Shown piece after piece: positions 1 through 5,601 of a stretch of 6,054 nt of DNA; position 1 is the stretch's first letter; each line of letters starts with the position of its first letter. The notes beneath the pieces were generated by a model. The model was not told where the DNA came from. It saw only the letters and a list, made by a program, of their open reading frames with translations, and did not search any database. A program made the position numbers and the translations under genes. Source of the DNA: CAZYWA01 sp964650975 [NCBI: uncultured bacterium] (GTDB taxonomy: Bacteria; JADJOY01); assembly GCA_964650975.1 (NCBI GenBank), contig CAZYWA010000491.1, positions 1 to 6,054 on the forward strand, given 5' to 3'.

Positions 1-26
1 CCCCGCCCTGTGGGCGCGACCCTGCC

Positions 27-536
27 GTGGCCGCCACCCAAACCCTCGCGCTACCGCCTCCCGCCCGTTGGCTGGCCTCGGCGCCCGTCTCGCCGCGTGT
101 GCCGCGACGCGCATCGTGGGGGCCCCTCGTGACGCAACGGGACCCCTCCGTGCCGAGCGCCGGCCCGAGCCAGGACGAGATTGCGGCCGCGTTTTCGGTG
201 CTGCTGCGTGCTGTGGGACGTCCCGACTCGGGCGGCGGTGACCGCACGAGCAAGGGCCCCGGGAACGGCAGCGTCATCCGCTGGCTCAGCATCCAGGATG
301 CTGGTGAGCACGCGCGTGTATCGCCCGAGACCGTCCGCGAGTGGATCAAGAAGGGCTGGCTCAAGGCGAGCGCTGTTGGCCGCGTCGTACGGGTCGACAT
401 TTCGGACCTGGATTCACTGCTGCGAGAGGGCAGGACGACATCGACCTCTGCTCGGGACGAGCAAGCACGCTTGAGCGCCGATGTTCGAGCGCGTCGGATC
501 GTCGAATCGTTCGAGAGAGGAGGGCAGAAGCGATGA
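27..536 (+). CDS. Excisionase-like helix-turn-helix DNA-binding protein
   Basis: The C-terminal half holds an excisionase/MerR-type HTH domain at about residues 86-133. It reads WLSIQDAGEHARVSPETVR, then a WIKKGWLKA recognition-helix/wing segment, then GRVVRVDISDLDSLL, the usual pattern of the HTH_17 'excise' family in which SIQDAA-type helix 1 is followed by VSPxTVRxWIKxG. Such proteins bind DNA next to attachment sites and direct excision, or act as small regulators. The N-terminal 80 residues are Pro/Ala/Arg-rich and look disordered. The stop codon overlaps the integrase start (ATGA at 533-536), which implies translational coupling and supports an excisionase role. The start is uncertain: the GTG at 27 has no clear Shine-Dalgarno sequence, the frame stays open to the left edge, and an in-frame GTG lies at 129, so the true protein may be longer or shorter. 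The family call is fairly sure; the excisionase role is inferred. Confidence 0.72.
   Translation: MAATQTLALPPPARWLASAPVSPRVPRRASWGPLVTQRDPSVPSAGPSQDEIAAAFSVLLRAVGRPDSGGGDRTSKGPGNGSVIRWLSIQDAGEHARVSPETVREWIKKGWLKASAVGRVVRVDISDLDSLLREGRTTSTSARDEQARLSADVRARRIVESFERGGQKR
518..523 (+). promoter_or_regulatory. Shine-Dalgarno of the integrase gene
   Basis: A perfect AGGAGG lies 9 nt before the ATG at 533 and inside the end of the upstream HTH gene. It fixes the integrase start at 533, although the same frame is open further upstream with an ATG at 341. It also fits coupled translation across the ATGA overlap. Confidence 0.75.
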
Positions 537-2086
537 CTGACCCCTGGTGGCGAAAGGATCGCGGGCAGTTTTACATCCGGGTCAAGGATCCGATCACTGG
601 GAACTGGCGAAACCGAGCAACCGGTGCCACGAGTATCCGAGAGGCGCGTGAGGTTCAGCGACAGGTCGAATCGGGACTGCGCTCACAGTCACTCGCTGCG
701 GAGCGAAATCAACCGGAGCCGCCGCGCTCTTCGAAGCTTCGTGAACTGACGGGCTGCTGGTTAGAACGGCGTGAGAAGCGCGGACTCCGGGACGTGGAGA
801 ACGATCGAAGTCGACTGGACCGCCATGTCTTGCCCGTGCTGGGCGACATGGCGGTCGCCGAGATCAGACCCAAGCACGTCGTCGCTCTTGTCGAAGGCCT
901 CCGCGAGCAACAGACGTTGGCGCCACGATCGATCCGGAAGACCTACGGCGTGCTGCACAAGCTCTTCGCGGACCTTGTGCTCGATGAAGTCGTCGAGCGC
1001 TCGCCGTGCGTGCTCACCAAGGACCAGTTGCCCAAGAACATCGACAAAGACCGCGAGTGGCGCGCTGGCGCGATCTTCGAGCGAGGCGAAGCGGAGATCC
1101 TCGTCAGCTCCGAGGCGATCGCCGACGATCGGCGGATGTTCAACGGGCTCGCGTTGCTCACCGGCGCACGCCTGGGGGAAATCGCGGCGCTTCGGTGGGG
1201 GGACTATGACGATCGGGCTGAACCGCTTGGCCGGCTGAGCATCAACCGATCGTTTGCCGGGCCGCTCAAGAGCGAAGTTCCCCGCGAGGTACCCGTGCAT
1301 CCGGTGCTCGCGGCAATGCTCGGCGAGTGGCGTCTACGCGGATTCTCTCAGCTCATGGGCCGCGCGCCACGAGCGGATGATCTGATCGTTCCCTCTCGCC
1401 AGGGCGAGATGCGGTCCAAGAACCAGGTTCGCGGAAAGTTCCTCGACGACCTCAAGCGGCTCGGGCTTCGCCCGCGTCGGGTTCACGACATGCGTCGCAC
1501 GTTCATTACGCTGGCGCGCGTGGACGGGGCGCGGCCGGACATCCTGGAGCAGGTGACGCATGGGGTCCGCGGGAACATCATGAACGTCTACACGACGCTC
1601 CCGTGGCCAACGCTGTGCGACGCGGTCTCCGGCGTGAACGTGCGTCGACTCGGAGCGGACGTGGTTCGGGTGCGCCTGGTGGCGAACGCTCGGCGTGAAG
1701 CAGCCGCCACCGGTGGCGACGCTGAAACGCACGCCTCAACGGCGGATTTTGCCCCCGGATTTGCCCCCGTGCTGGACGAGCGGACGCGCTTCGTCCGTAA
1801 GTCCTGGACCACACACGTCAAATCGAAACTGAAACTGGTGGAGGCGCCGGGAATCGAAGACGACGCTCGGCATCGATCGGGTGGTCGACGCCGTGGTGCG
1901 CGGGCTGCCGGTGGCGTGGTTCGCCCCTACCTACAAGCTGCTGCTGGAGGTCTGGCGCGAGTTGGAGATGATCTTCGCACCCGTCACCGTGTCGGCGAGC
2001 GTGCAGGAGCGGCAGCTGCGGCTCGTCGGCGGTGGCGTCATCGACTTCTGGTCGCTCGAGCATGTCGATGCGGGCCGAGGGCGTAA
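533..2086 (+). CDS. Tyrosine recombinase / phage-type integrase with read-through C-terminus
   Basis: A site-specific recombinase that would integrate and excise an element at the tRNA/tmRNA-like core lying inside its own 3' end. Residues 5-50 (WWRKDRGQFYIRV...) look like an arm-binding N-terminus. Residues about 70-170 form the SAM-like core-binding domain. The catalytic domain has all six expected residues: R213 in TGARLGEIAALRW, K246 in PLKSEVPREVPV, H318 and R321 in HDMR, H343 in VTHG, and the nucleophile Y353 in NVYTTL. The start at 533 is set by AGGAGG and the ATGA overlap with the HTH gene. A family-typical tail follows and reaches LVEAPGIE (435-442), which is the att core read in one frame. 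After that the frame runs about 75 residues out of frame through the terminase to TAA at 2084-2086, so the last part is almost certainly not native sequence. The catalytic part looks intact and possibly active. Confidence 0.93.
   Translation: MTDPWWRKDRGQFYIRVKDPITGNWRNRATGATSIREAREVQRQVESGLRSQSLAAERNQPEPPRSSKLRELTGCWLERREKRGLRDVENDRSRLDRHVLPVLGDMAVAEIRPKHVVALVEGLREQQTLAPRSIRKTYGVLHKLFADLVLDEVVERSPCVLTKDQLPKNIDKDREWRAGAIFERGEAEILVSSEAIADDRRMFNGLALLTGARLGEIAALRWGDYDDRAEPLGRLSINRSFAGPLKSEVPREVPVHPVLAAMLGEWRLRGFSQLMGRAPRADDLIVPSRQGEMRSKNQVRGKFLDDLKRLGLRPRRVHDMRRTFITLARVDGARPDILEQVTHGVRGNIMNVYTTLPWPTLCDAVSGVNVRRLGADVVRVRLVANARREAAATGGDAETHASTADFAPGFAPVLDERTRFVRKSWTTHVKSKLKLVEAPGIEDDARHRSGGRRRGARAAGGVVRPYLQAAAGGLARVGDDLRTRHRVGERAGAAAAARRRWRHRLLVARACRCGPRA
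1744..1768 (+). repeat. Tandem near-perfect 12-13 bp repeat upstream of the att core
   Basis: GGATTTTGCCCCC (1744-1756) is followed directly by GGATTTGCCCCC (1757-1768); the copies differ by one T. They sit in the integrase 3' end, about 68 bp before the att core. Repeats in this position can be integrase arm-type binding sites, but here they also encode the repeated FAPGFAP, so the role is inferred. Confidence 0.6.
1825..1836 (+). repeat. GAAACT direct duplication abutting the att core
   Basis: GAAACT occurs twice in tandem (1825-1830 and 1831-1836), ending on the first base of the tRNA-like core. It may be chance, or part of the core-flanking recombinase contact region. Confidence 0.35.
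1836..1858 (-). other. Attachment-site core: 3' end of a tRNA/tmRNA (att)
   Basis: On the minus strand these 23 bases read as a T-loop (TTCGATT), the 3' half of a T stem (CCCGG), an acceptor 3' strand (CGCCTCC), then discriminator A and CCA. The T at acceptor position 70 would form the G3-U70 pair typical of tRNA-Ala and tmRNA. On the plus strand the frames give WWRRRES and LVEAPGIE, peptides well known from integrase ends next to tRNA/tmRNA targets. The 5' half of the T stem (CCCGG on the plus strand) should follow at 1859 but does not, so no whole tRNA is present. This is an att core copy, not a functional RNA gene. Whether the target is ssrA or tRNA-Ala cannot be decided here. Confidence 0.8.
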
Positions 2087-3234
2087 GTACGGGCGCGTCG
2101 TGGTAGACGAAGCGGGTGTCGTTCGCGACCTCGAGTCGTCGTGGCAGCAGGCGATCCGGCCCACGCTCACGGACCTGAAGGGCGACGCCTGGTTCCTCGG
2201 GACGCCGAAGGGCAGGCGTTACTTCTGGACGCTCTACCAGCGAGGGCAGAGCGACGACCCGGAATGGGCGAGCTGGCGGATTCCGTCGGGATTTAACCCG
2301 TACATCGACCCCACTGAGATCGAGGCGGCGCGCCGCGACATGCCCGACGCAGCGTACCGTCAAGAGTTCGAGGGCGTGCCGGCGGACGACTCGGGGAACC
2401 CGTTCGGGATCGACGCCATTCGAGAGTGCGTGGCGCCAGAGTCGGATGGCGAGCCGACCGTGTGGGGGTGGGATCTGGCGAAGGCCGTCGATTGGACGGT
2501 GGGCATCCCGCTCGACTCGGAGATGCGGGTTTGTCGTGAGTGGCAGCGCTTTTCAGCTGCCATGGGAAGAGACCGAGTCGAAGATCCTGGCACTCACGGA
2601 GGCGCCCGCGCTCGTGGACTCGTCCGGTGTGGGCGATCCCATCGTGGAACGACTGCAGCGGGAGTCGAGCTTGTTCGAGTGGTTCAAGTTCACCGGGGTG
2701 TCGAAACAGCAACTGATGGACGGGTTGCGGGCCGCCATTCAGCGCAGGGACGTGCGATTTCCCGACGGACCGATTCGGGCGGAGCTGGAGGCGTTTGAGT
2801 ACGAGTACACGGGGCGAGGAGTCAGGTACTCGGCGCCGCACGGCATCCACGACGATTGCGTGATGGCGCTGGCGCTCGCGGTGCAGCACCACACCGGCGT
2901 CTCGAATCGAATCGACTGGGCGGAGCTGCTCACGCCGCCCAGCGAGGCGCGGATGGCGGTGCTCGTGCAGGAGGAGCTGGCGCGGCGCGACAAGGCTCTC
3001 CGGGAGGTGCTCGCCGAGCGCGGGCAGCGGTACGAGGACTTCATGGGAGGGTGGGAGCCGCTCGAGGTGGGGCTGGCGAGGATCAGGGGGTGGTGGGCCG
3101 GTTCACACGGCGCCCCCGGCTTCGCCCAAACGCGCGTTTCCACTCACGCCCACCGCCGCTCGGCTAGGCCAGCCGACGCCGCCGCGCCCGGTTCGTGGAA
3201 AGCGCTGAGCATCCCTCCAACACGGCACCGGTAA
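1857..3234 (+). pseudogene. terL: Phage terminase large subunit, 5'-truncated and frameshifted
   Basis: The terminase large subunit is the ATP-driven DNA-packaging motor and nuclease of tailed phages. The reading begins abruptly at AAG ACG ACG CTC GGC (KTTLG), the last residues of a Walker A loop, so the N-terminus is lost and replaced by att sequence. It continues with VAWFAPTYK, Walker B VVVDEA (catalytic E at 2109-2111) and a coupling motif FLGTPKG. The RNase H-like nuclease starts with WGWDLAK (Asp at 2472-2474). At 2550-2553 the sequence has TTTT where RFQLPW needs TTT, moving the frame by +1. The second frame carries the other nuclease acidic motifs, ALVDSSGVGD (Asp at 2617) and HDD (2851-2856), and ends at TAA 3232-3234. 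The last 40 or so residues, rich in Arg, Ala and Pro, may not be native. With two lesions it is very probably inactive. In frame the two parts run from about 1881 to 2552 and 2551 to 3234. Confidence 0.88.
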
Positions 3235-3262
3235 TTTGGACACTCGTGGTTGCATCTTGTGC

Positions 3263-3275
3263 CCGACCGAGTCGG
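3263..3275 (+). repeat. Short hairpin after the terminase remnant
   Basis: CCGAC-CGA-GTCGG forms a 5-bp stem with a 3-nt loop, 29 nt after the terminase stop. No T-tract follows, so it is not a convincing intrinsic terminator. The rest of the 3235-3447 gap holds further small stems (GCACG/CGTGC at 3368-3380, GTCCT/AGGAC at 3404-3419) and no gene or clear promoter. Confidence 0.25.
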
Positions 3276-3447
3276 CCTGGCCAGCGCCCCGCGTCTCGAG
3301 AGCGATGAGCGACGGTCGACGCAGGGCCCCTGAAACTAGCAGATAGCAGTAGTACCGGCGTCGTGAGGCACGCGTCGTGCAGAGATCGAGCCGACCAATC
3401 TAAGTCCTCTGTGAAGGACGCATCCCTCGAACGGTTGGAGGGCATTC

Positions 3448-3930
3448 ATGCGACCCATTCATCTGATTCTCGTCTCGGCGGCGCTGGCGGCTGGATCGGC
3501 TTTTGCCGGAGACACGACCGAGGATTCGACGTCCTCGACCAGTCATCACAACAGCTCTTCGACGACCACGCAGTCGCAGAGCCCCTCCCCGGAGGTGGGT
3601 TCTCCCACCGGGGCGACCACGACGAACTTGCAGCAGCACAATTCGCAACAGCACGATTCCTCGTCTACCTCGAGCACCGGCGCCACGGTCCCGGGGGACC
3701 CTGGCACTTCTGGGACGATCACTTCCATGCCGAACTCCGTGAATCCCCCGCCCCCAGCAGTGCCGGGTTCCAGTCAGTCCACGTCGAGCTCGGCCAAGGC
3801 GAAGACCAGCTCCACGACCACATCCACTCCTTCCGGCACGAATTCGACATCCACGCAGACATCGACCCACGACAGCTCCAGCACCGGAACTGCAACCGCG
3901 CCGCGAAGCTCGGACACCGGCCAGCCATAG
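3448..3930 (+). CDS. Secreted Ser/Thr-rich low-complexity protein
   Basis: A 160-residue protein of unknown function. Residues 1-20 are a clear Sec signal peptide: MRP, a hydrophobic core LILVSAALAAG, and the AXA-type cleavage site AFA before G21. The mature part is low complexity: 70 of its 140 residues are Ser or Thr, with Gln, Asn, His, Pro and Gly making up much of the rest, no Cys and almost no hydrophobics. It is therefore predicted to be disordered and outside the cytoplasm. The start is well supported by GGAGG at 3437-3441, 6 nt before the ATG. Codon third positions are mostly G/C, as expected of a real gene in this genome. A stem-loop lies within the coding sequence at 3587-3613. The next gene, 75 nt downstream, also starts with a signal peptide. 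Possible roles such as a surface, matrix or glycosylated linker protein are speculation. No family recognised. Confidence 0.78.
   Translation: MRPIHLILVSAALAAGSAFAGDTTEDSTSSTSHHNSSSTTTQSQSPSPEVGSPTGATTTNLQQHNSQQHDSSSTSSTGATVPGDPGTSGTITSMPNSVNPPPPAVPGSSQSTSSSAKAKTSSTTTSTPSGTNSTSTQTSTHDSSSTGTATAPRSSDTGQP
3587..3613 (+). repeat. Stem-loop within the Ser/Thr-rich gene
   Basis: CCCC (3587-3590) pairs with GGGG (3610-3613), and GGTGGG (3594-3599) pairs with CCCACC (3604-3609) around a TTCT loop, with GGA bulged at 3591-3593. Ten GC-rich pairs form a strong structure for coding DNA. It may be only a by-product of the Pro/Gly/Ser codons. Confidence 0.4.
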
Positions 3931-4005
3931 CACGAGCGCGGCGCCTCCCTCGGACCGGATGATTGGGATCGTTCGGGACAACCACTCGGCTCGGAGACCA
4001 AAACC

Positions 4006-4193
4006 ATGAAAGCCTGGAAGCCCTCCACCGTCTGCAGCCGTTCTCGCGCTGCCCGCAATTGCGCTCGCGAACGACAGCAACGACTCGTCAACAAGACGCC
4101 ACCGCCGAAGAACCGACCGGCGGATCCTTCACCCTCGTCAACGCCCTCGACAAGCACATCCACCCCCGCGGACTGGCCCGCGACCTCGCCTAA
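4006..4193 (+). pseudogene. Small secreted protein, apparently split by two one-base shifts
   Basis: The ATG at 4006 has a good ribosome site (GGAG at 3993-3996, 8 nt away) and begins MKAWKPSTV. In this frame the sequence then becomes Arg/Cys-rich and unlike a protein. One frame over, from about 4034, it reads AAVLALPAIALANDSNDSS, a classical signal-peptide core with an ALA cleavage site and a Ser/Asp mature start. From about 4095 the third frame reads DATAEEPTGGSFTLVNALD and so on to TAA at 4191-4193, with almost every codon ending in G or C. Joining the three gives a plausible secreted protein of about 60 residues, like the gene upstream in having a signal peptide. Extra bases near 4033 and 4091-4094 would explain the breaks. 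Either the gene is decayed or the sequence carries errors. An unbroken alternative in the first frame runs to 4365 (119 residues, Arg/Ser/Pro-rich); I consider that less likely. No family recognised. Confidence 0.42.
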
Positions 4194-4277
4194 GGCTGCT
4201 ACGCTACCGTCCCCCAAAACGTCAGGGCGCGGCGATGCCGACTCGTGGACCATAGATCACCGCCCGTCCATAAAGAG

Positions 4278-4325
4278 GCCGCTGGCCGGCCGAAGAGACA
4301 AGCCGCTGGCCACCAATCCGGCCAG
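4278..4325 (+). repeat. Direct repeat and stem-loop between genes
   Basis: GCCGCTGGCC occurs at 4278-4287 and again at 4302-4311, 24 bp apart. The second copy also forms a hairpin with GGCCAG: CTGGCC (4306-4311), 8-nt loop, GGCCAG (4320-4325). There is no T-run, so a terminator is unlikely. The rest of 4194-4375 shows no supported gene. Confidence 0.4.
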
Positions 4326-4375
4326 GGCGCGCAGCAAACACGATTCACGTGCGAAACGCGCATAAGGCGTAAACC

Positions 4376-4885
4376 GTGTTCACTGCTAGTCCGACCGGCG
4401 ACCAGTGCGAAACTCGCGAGGACGTCTCCTTAAGCCGGGGGGCAGACTACCTCCTCGAGGAGTGCCGCATGGTGCTCCCGGGCATTCAGGCGCTCTTCGG
4501 TTTTCAGCTGGTTGCCGTCTTCAACGCTCGATTCACGGAACTCACGGCCTGCGAGCAACGGATTCACCTCGTTGCAATCGGCCTCGTAGCGGCAGCCGTC
4601 GTCCTGATCATGACGCCAGCGGCTTACCATCGGCAGACTAGCACCCGCACGATCACATCCACATTCATCCGGCTTTCGACTCGGCTCTTGTTGTGGAGCA
4701 TGATTCCGCTCGCGGGCGCGATTAGCCTCGATTTCTACCTAATCGCGCGCATGATCCTGAGCAGCCGACTGGGGGCGGTTCTCGCTACCACGCCGCTCTC
4801 GATGGGCTTCCTTCTGTGGTTCTTGCTACCGCGTGTGCGAAGCTTCAAGGAGGAGACTGAAACCTTGCCCAGGATTAATCTTTAG
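4376..4885 (+). CDS. DUF6328-type four-helix inner-membrane protein
   Basis: An integral membrane protein of unknown function. The N-terminal segment LLEECRMVLPGIQALFGFQLVAVFNARF (residues 26-53), then RIHLVAIGLVAAAVVLIMTPAAYHR (62-86), is the pattern I associate with the DUF6328 family: an acidic amphipathic start, a 'LPGxQ.LFGFQL' first helix, and a second helix closed by P-A-A-Y-H-R. Predicted membrane helices are about 36-52, 63-82, 103-126 and 134-152, with a charged C-terminal tail (SFKEETETLPR). The start is open. The GTG at 4376 has only AAGG at 4364-4367. An ATG at 4469 has a better site, GAGGAG at 4457-4462, but would remove the conserved LLEEC segment, so I keep the upstream start or one nearby. 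G+C is a little lower than in the terminase. Neighbours give no functional hint. The family call is from memory of motifs, not a search. Confidence 0.75.
   Translation: MFTASPTGDQCETREDVSLSRGADYLLEECRMVLPGIQALFGFQLVAVFNARFTELTACEQRIHLVAIGLVAAAVVLIMTPAAYHRQTSTRTITSTFIRLSTRLLLWSMIPLAGAISLDFYLIARMILSSRLGAVLATTPLSMGFLLWFLLPRVRSFKEETETLPRINL
4457..4462 (+). promoter_or_regulatory. Possible internal Shine-Dalgarno in the DUF6328-type gene
   Basis: GAGGAG lies 6 nt before an in-frame ATG at 4469 and would give a 138-residue product. The same bases encode conserved Glu-Glu, so this may be only a coding coincidence. Confidence 0.3.
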
Positions 4886-4994
4886 TCGAATGGCAAAGCA
4901 ACGCAAGCATAAATATCCGTAAGATGCCTCTGCTCGCAAGCTTGCATCGCAGTTACCCCCTTTTCGGTTTTCTTCAGACTATCGATTTAGGTGC

Positions 4995-5001
4995 GAGGGA
5001 G
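4995..5001 (+). promoter_or_regulatory. Shine-Dalgarno fixing the ParB-like gene start
   Basis: GAGGGAG lies just upstream of the ATG at 5005 (3-6 nt, depending on the core chosen). It supports that start over the in-frame ATG at 4924, which has no ribosome site and would add 27 residues of unrelated composition. The 119-bp gap before the gene also contains the perfect palindrome GCAAGCTTGC at 4936-4945. Confidence 0.6.
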
Positions 5002-5004
5002 AAT

Positions 5005-5376
5005 ATGTCCAAAACCGCCAAGACAAGATGGCTTTCTAAACCAACAAAAGACGACTACCGTGCCGCGCGTTCATACTTGAGTCTACTTTATGATGAGAGG
5101 CGGGTGGCGACTAGCTGCTTTCGTCTTAAGAATGCCCGTGTTGTATGGTACAAAGCTGAAGACGTCATACGGGCCTCGGGATTGTCTCTTCTCGGGCTGA
5201 GCGATGATCATGTAAAAAAGGAGCGAAAGCGAGTTCGATCTGGCCAGAGACTGGCGCCCGTGTTACTGGTAAAAGATCCACGGAGTGCGAGGCTCGTCAT
5301 CGCCGACGGCTACCATCGCCTTTGTGCAGTGCATGCCTGCGACGAAAACATAGTTGTGCCTTGTAAGATAGCTTAG
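5005..5376 (+). CDS. Small stand-alone ParB-like (ParB/sulfiredoxin fold) domain protein
   Basis: A 123-residue soluble protein. The C-terminal part, APVLLVKDPRSARLVIADGYHRLCAV, then VVPCKI, matches the ParB N-terminal/sulfiredoxin-type fold: a beta strand with the substrate statement ('p.lvkd...g.lviaDGyHRl.A'), the GxHR nucleotide-binding motif at residues 102-105 (G102, H104, R105), and a closing V-P-hydrophobic strand. The N-terminal 80 residues are basic and helical, with no separate DNA-binding domain visible and no partner ParA, so a role in chromosome partitioning is unlikely. ParB-fold proteins bind or hydrolyse CTP/ATP or cut DNA, but the activity here is unknown. The gene is about 50% G+C, well below its neighbours, and uses A/T-ending codons more often, which suggests recent transfer. 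No linked gene in the window hints at its partner. Confidence 0.72.
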   Translation: MSKTAKTRWLSKPTKDDYRAARSYLSLLYDERRVATSCFRLKNARVVWYKAEDVIRASGLSLLGLSDDHVKKERKRVRSGQRLAPVLLVKDPRSARLVIADGYHRLCAVHACDENIVVPCKIA

Positions 5377-5420
5377 CTGGTTAGGTTCACACGGGGGCAT
5401 TGTCACGGGCGCAACAACGA

Positions 5421-5460
5421 ACTTTGCGCAAAGCCCCCGACGAGCCTGCCACTTTGCGCA
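5421..5460 (+). repeat. Phased direct repeats with embedded palindrome
   Basis: ACTTTGCGCA occurs at 5421-5430 and 5451-5460, exactly 30 bp apart (about three helical turns). The first copy lies in the perfect 12-bp palindrome CTTTGCGCAAAG (5422-5433). They fall in the 225-bp gap between the ParB-like gene and the small charged protein gene. A pair of operator sites for a dimeric regulator is a fair guess, but no promoter hexamers could be assigned with confidence. Confidence 0.5.
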
Positions 5461-5565
5461 CTCTAAGCACGCATTCACACCGGCTCTTGGACGAAGGCGA
5501 AGGCACTACGGACGGCACCCTAGAACCTAGTTGAGATCACCAGAAGCATCATCACGAACGATCGC

Positions 5566-5587
5566 CTCCGACGGGAAGCCGTCAGAG
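5566..5587 (+). promoter_or_regulatory. Hairpin directly upstream of the small charged protein's ribosome site
   Basis: CTC-C-GACGG / GAAG / CCGTC-A-GAG forms 8 pairs with one C-A mismatch and a 4-nt GAAG loop. It ends 3 nt before AGGGAG (5591-5596), the Shine-Dalgarno of the ATG at 5602. Its position would allow it to influence ribosome access or mRNA stability; this is inferred. Confidence 0.4.
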
Positions 5588-5601
5588 ACGAGGGAGAGGA
5601 T

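Noticed and set aside
341-532. Upstream extension of the integrase frame to an ATG at 341
   Set aside because: It overlaps the HTH gene entirely, has no ribosome site at 341, and the composition before 533 is unlike an integrase; AGGAGG marks 533 as the start.
761-1300. A 179-residue minus-strand frame opposite the integrase
   Set aside because: The plus strand encodes a clear integrase here; the minus frame shows no domain and is a GC-rich shadow.
1836-1920. A complete tRNA or tmRNA on the minus strand
   Set aside because: Only the T-loop, 3' T stem, acceptor strand and CCA are present; the expected CCCGG after 1858 and the remaining arms are absent.
3263-3419. Intrinsic terminators in the gap after the terminase remnant
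   Set aside because: The stems are only 5 bp and none is followed by a T-run.
3363-3962. A 199-residue plus-strand frame overlapping the Ser/Thr-rich gene
   Set aside because: No ribosome site, and its His/Asp/Arg-rich make-up is what a shifted reading of Ser/Thr codons gives; the 3448 frame has the signal peptide and Shine-Dalgarno sequence.
3400-4253. Long minus-strand frames opposite the secreted-protein genes
   Set aside because: Arg/Gly-rich shadow translations without recognisable domains or ribosome sites.
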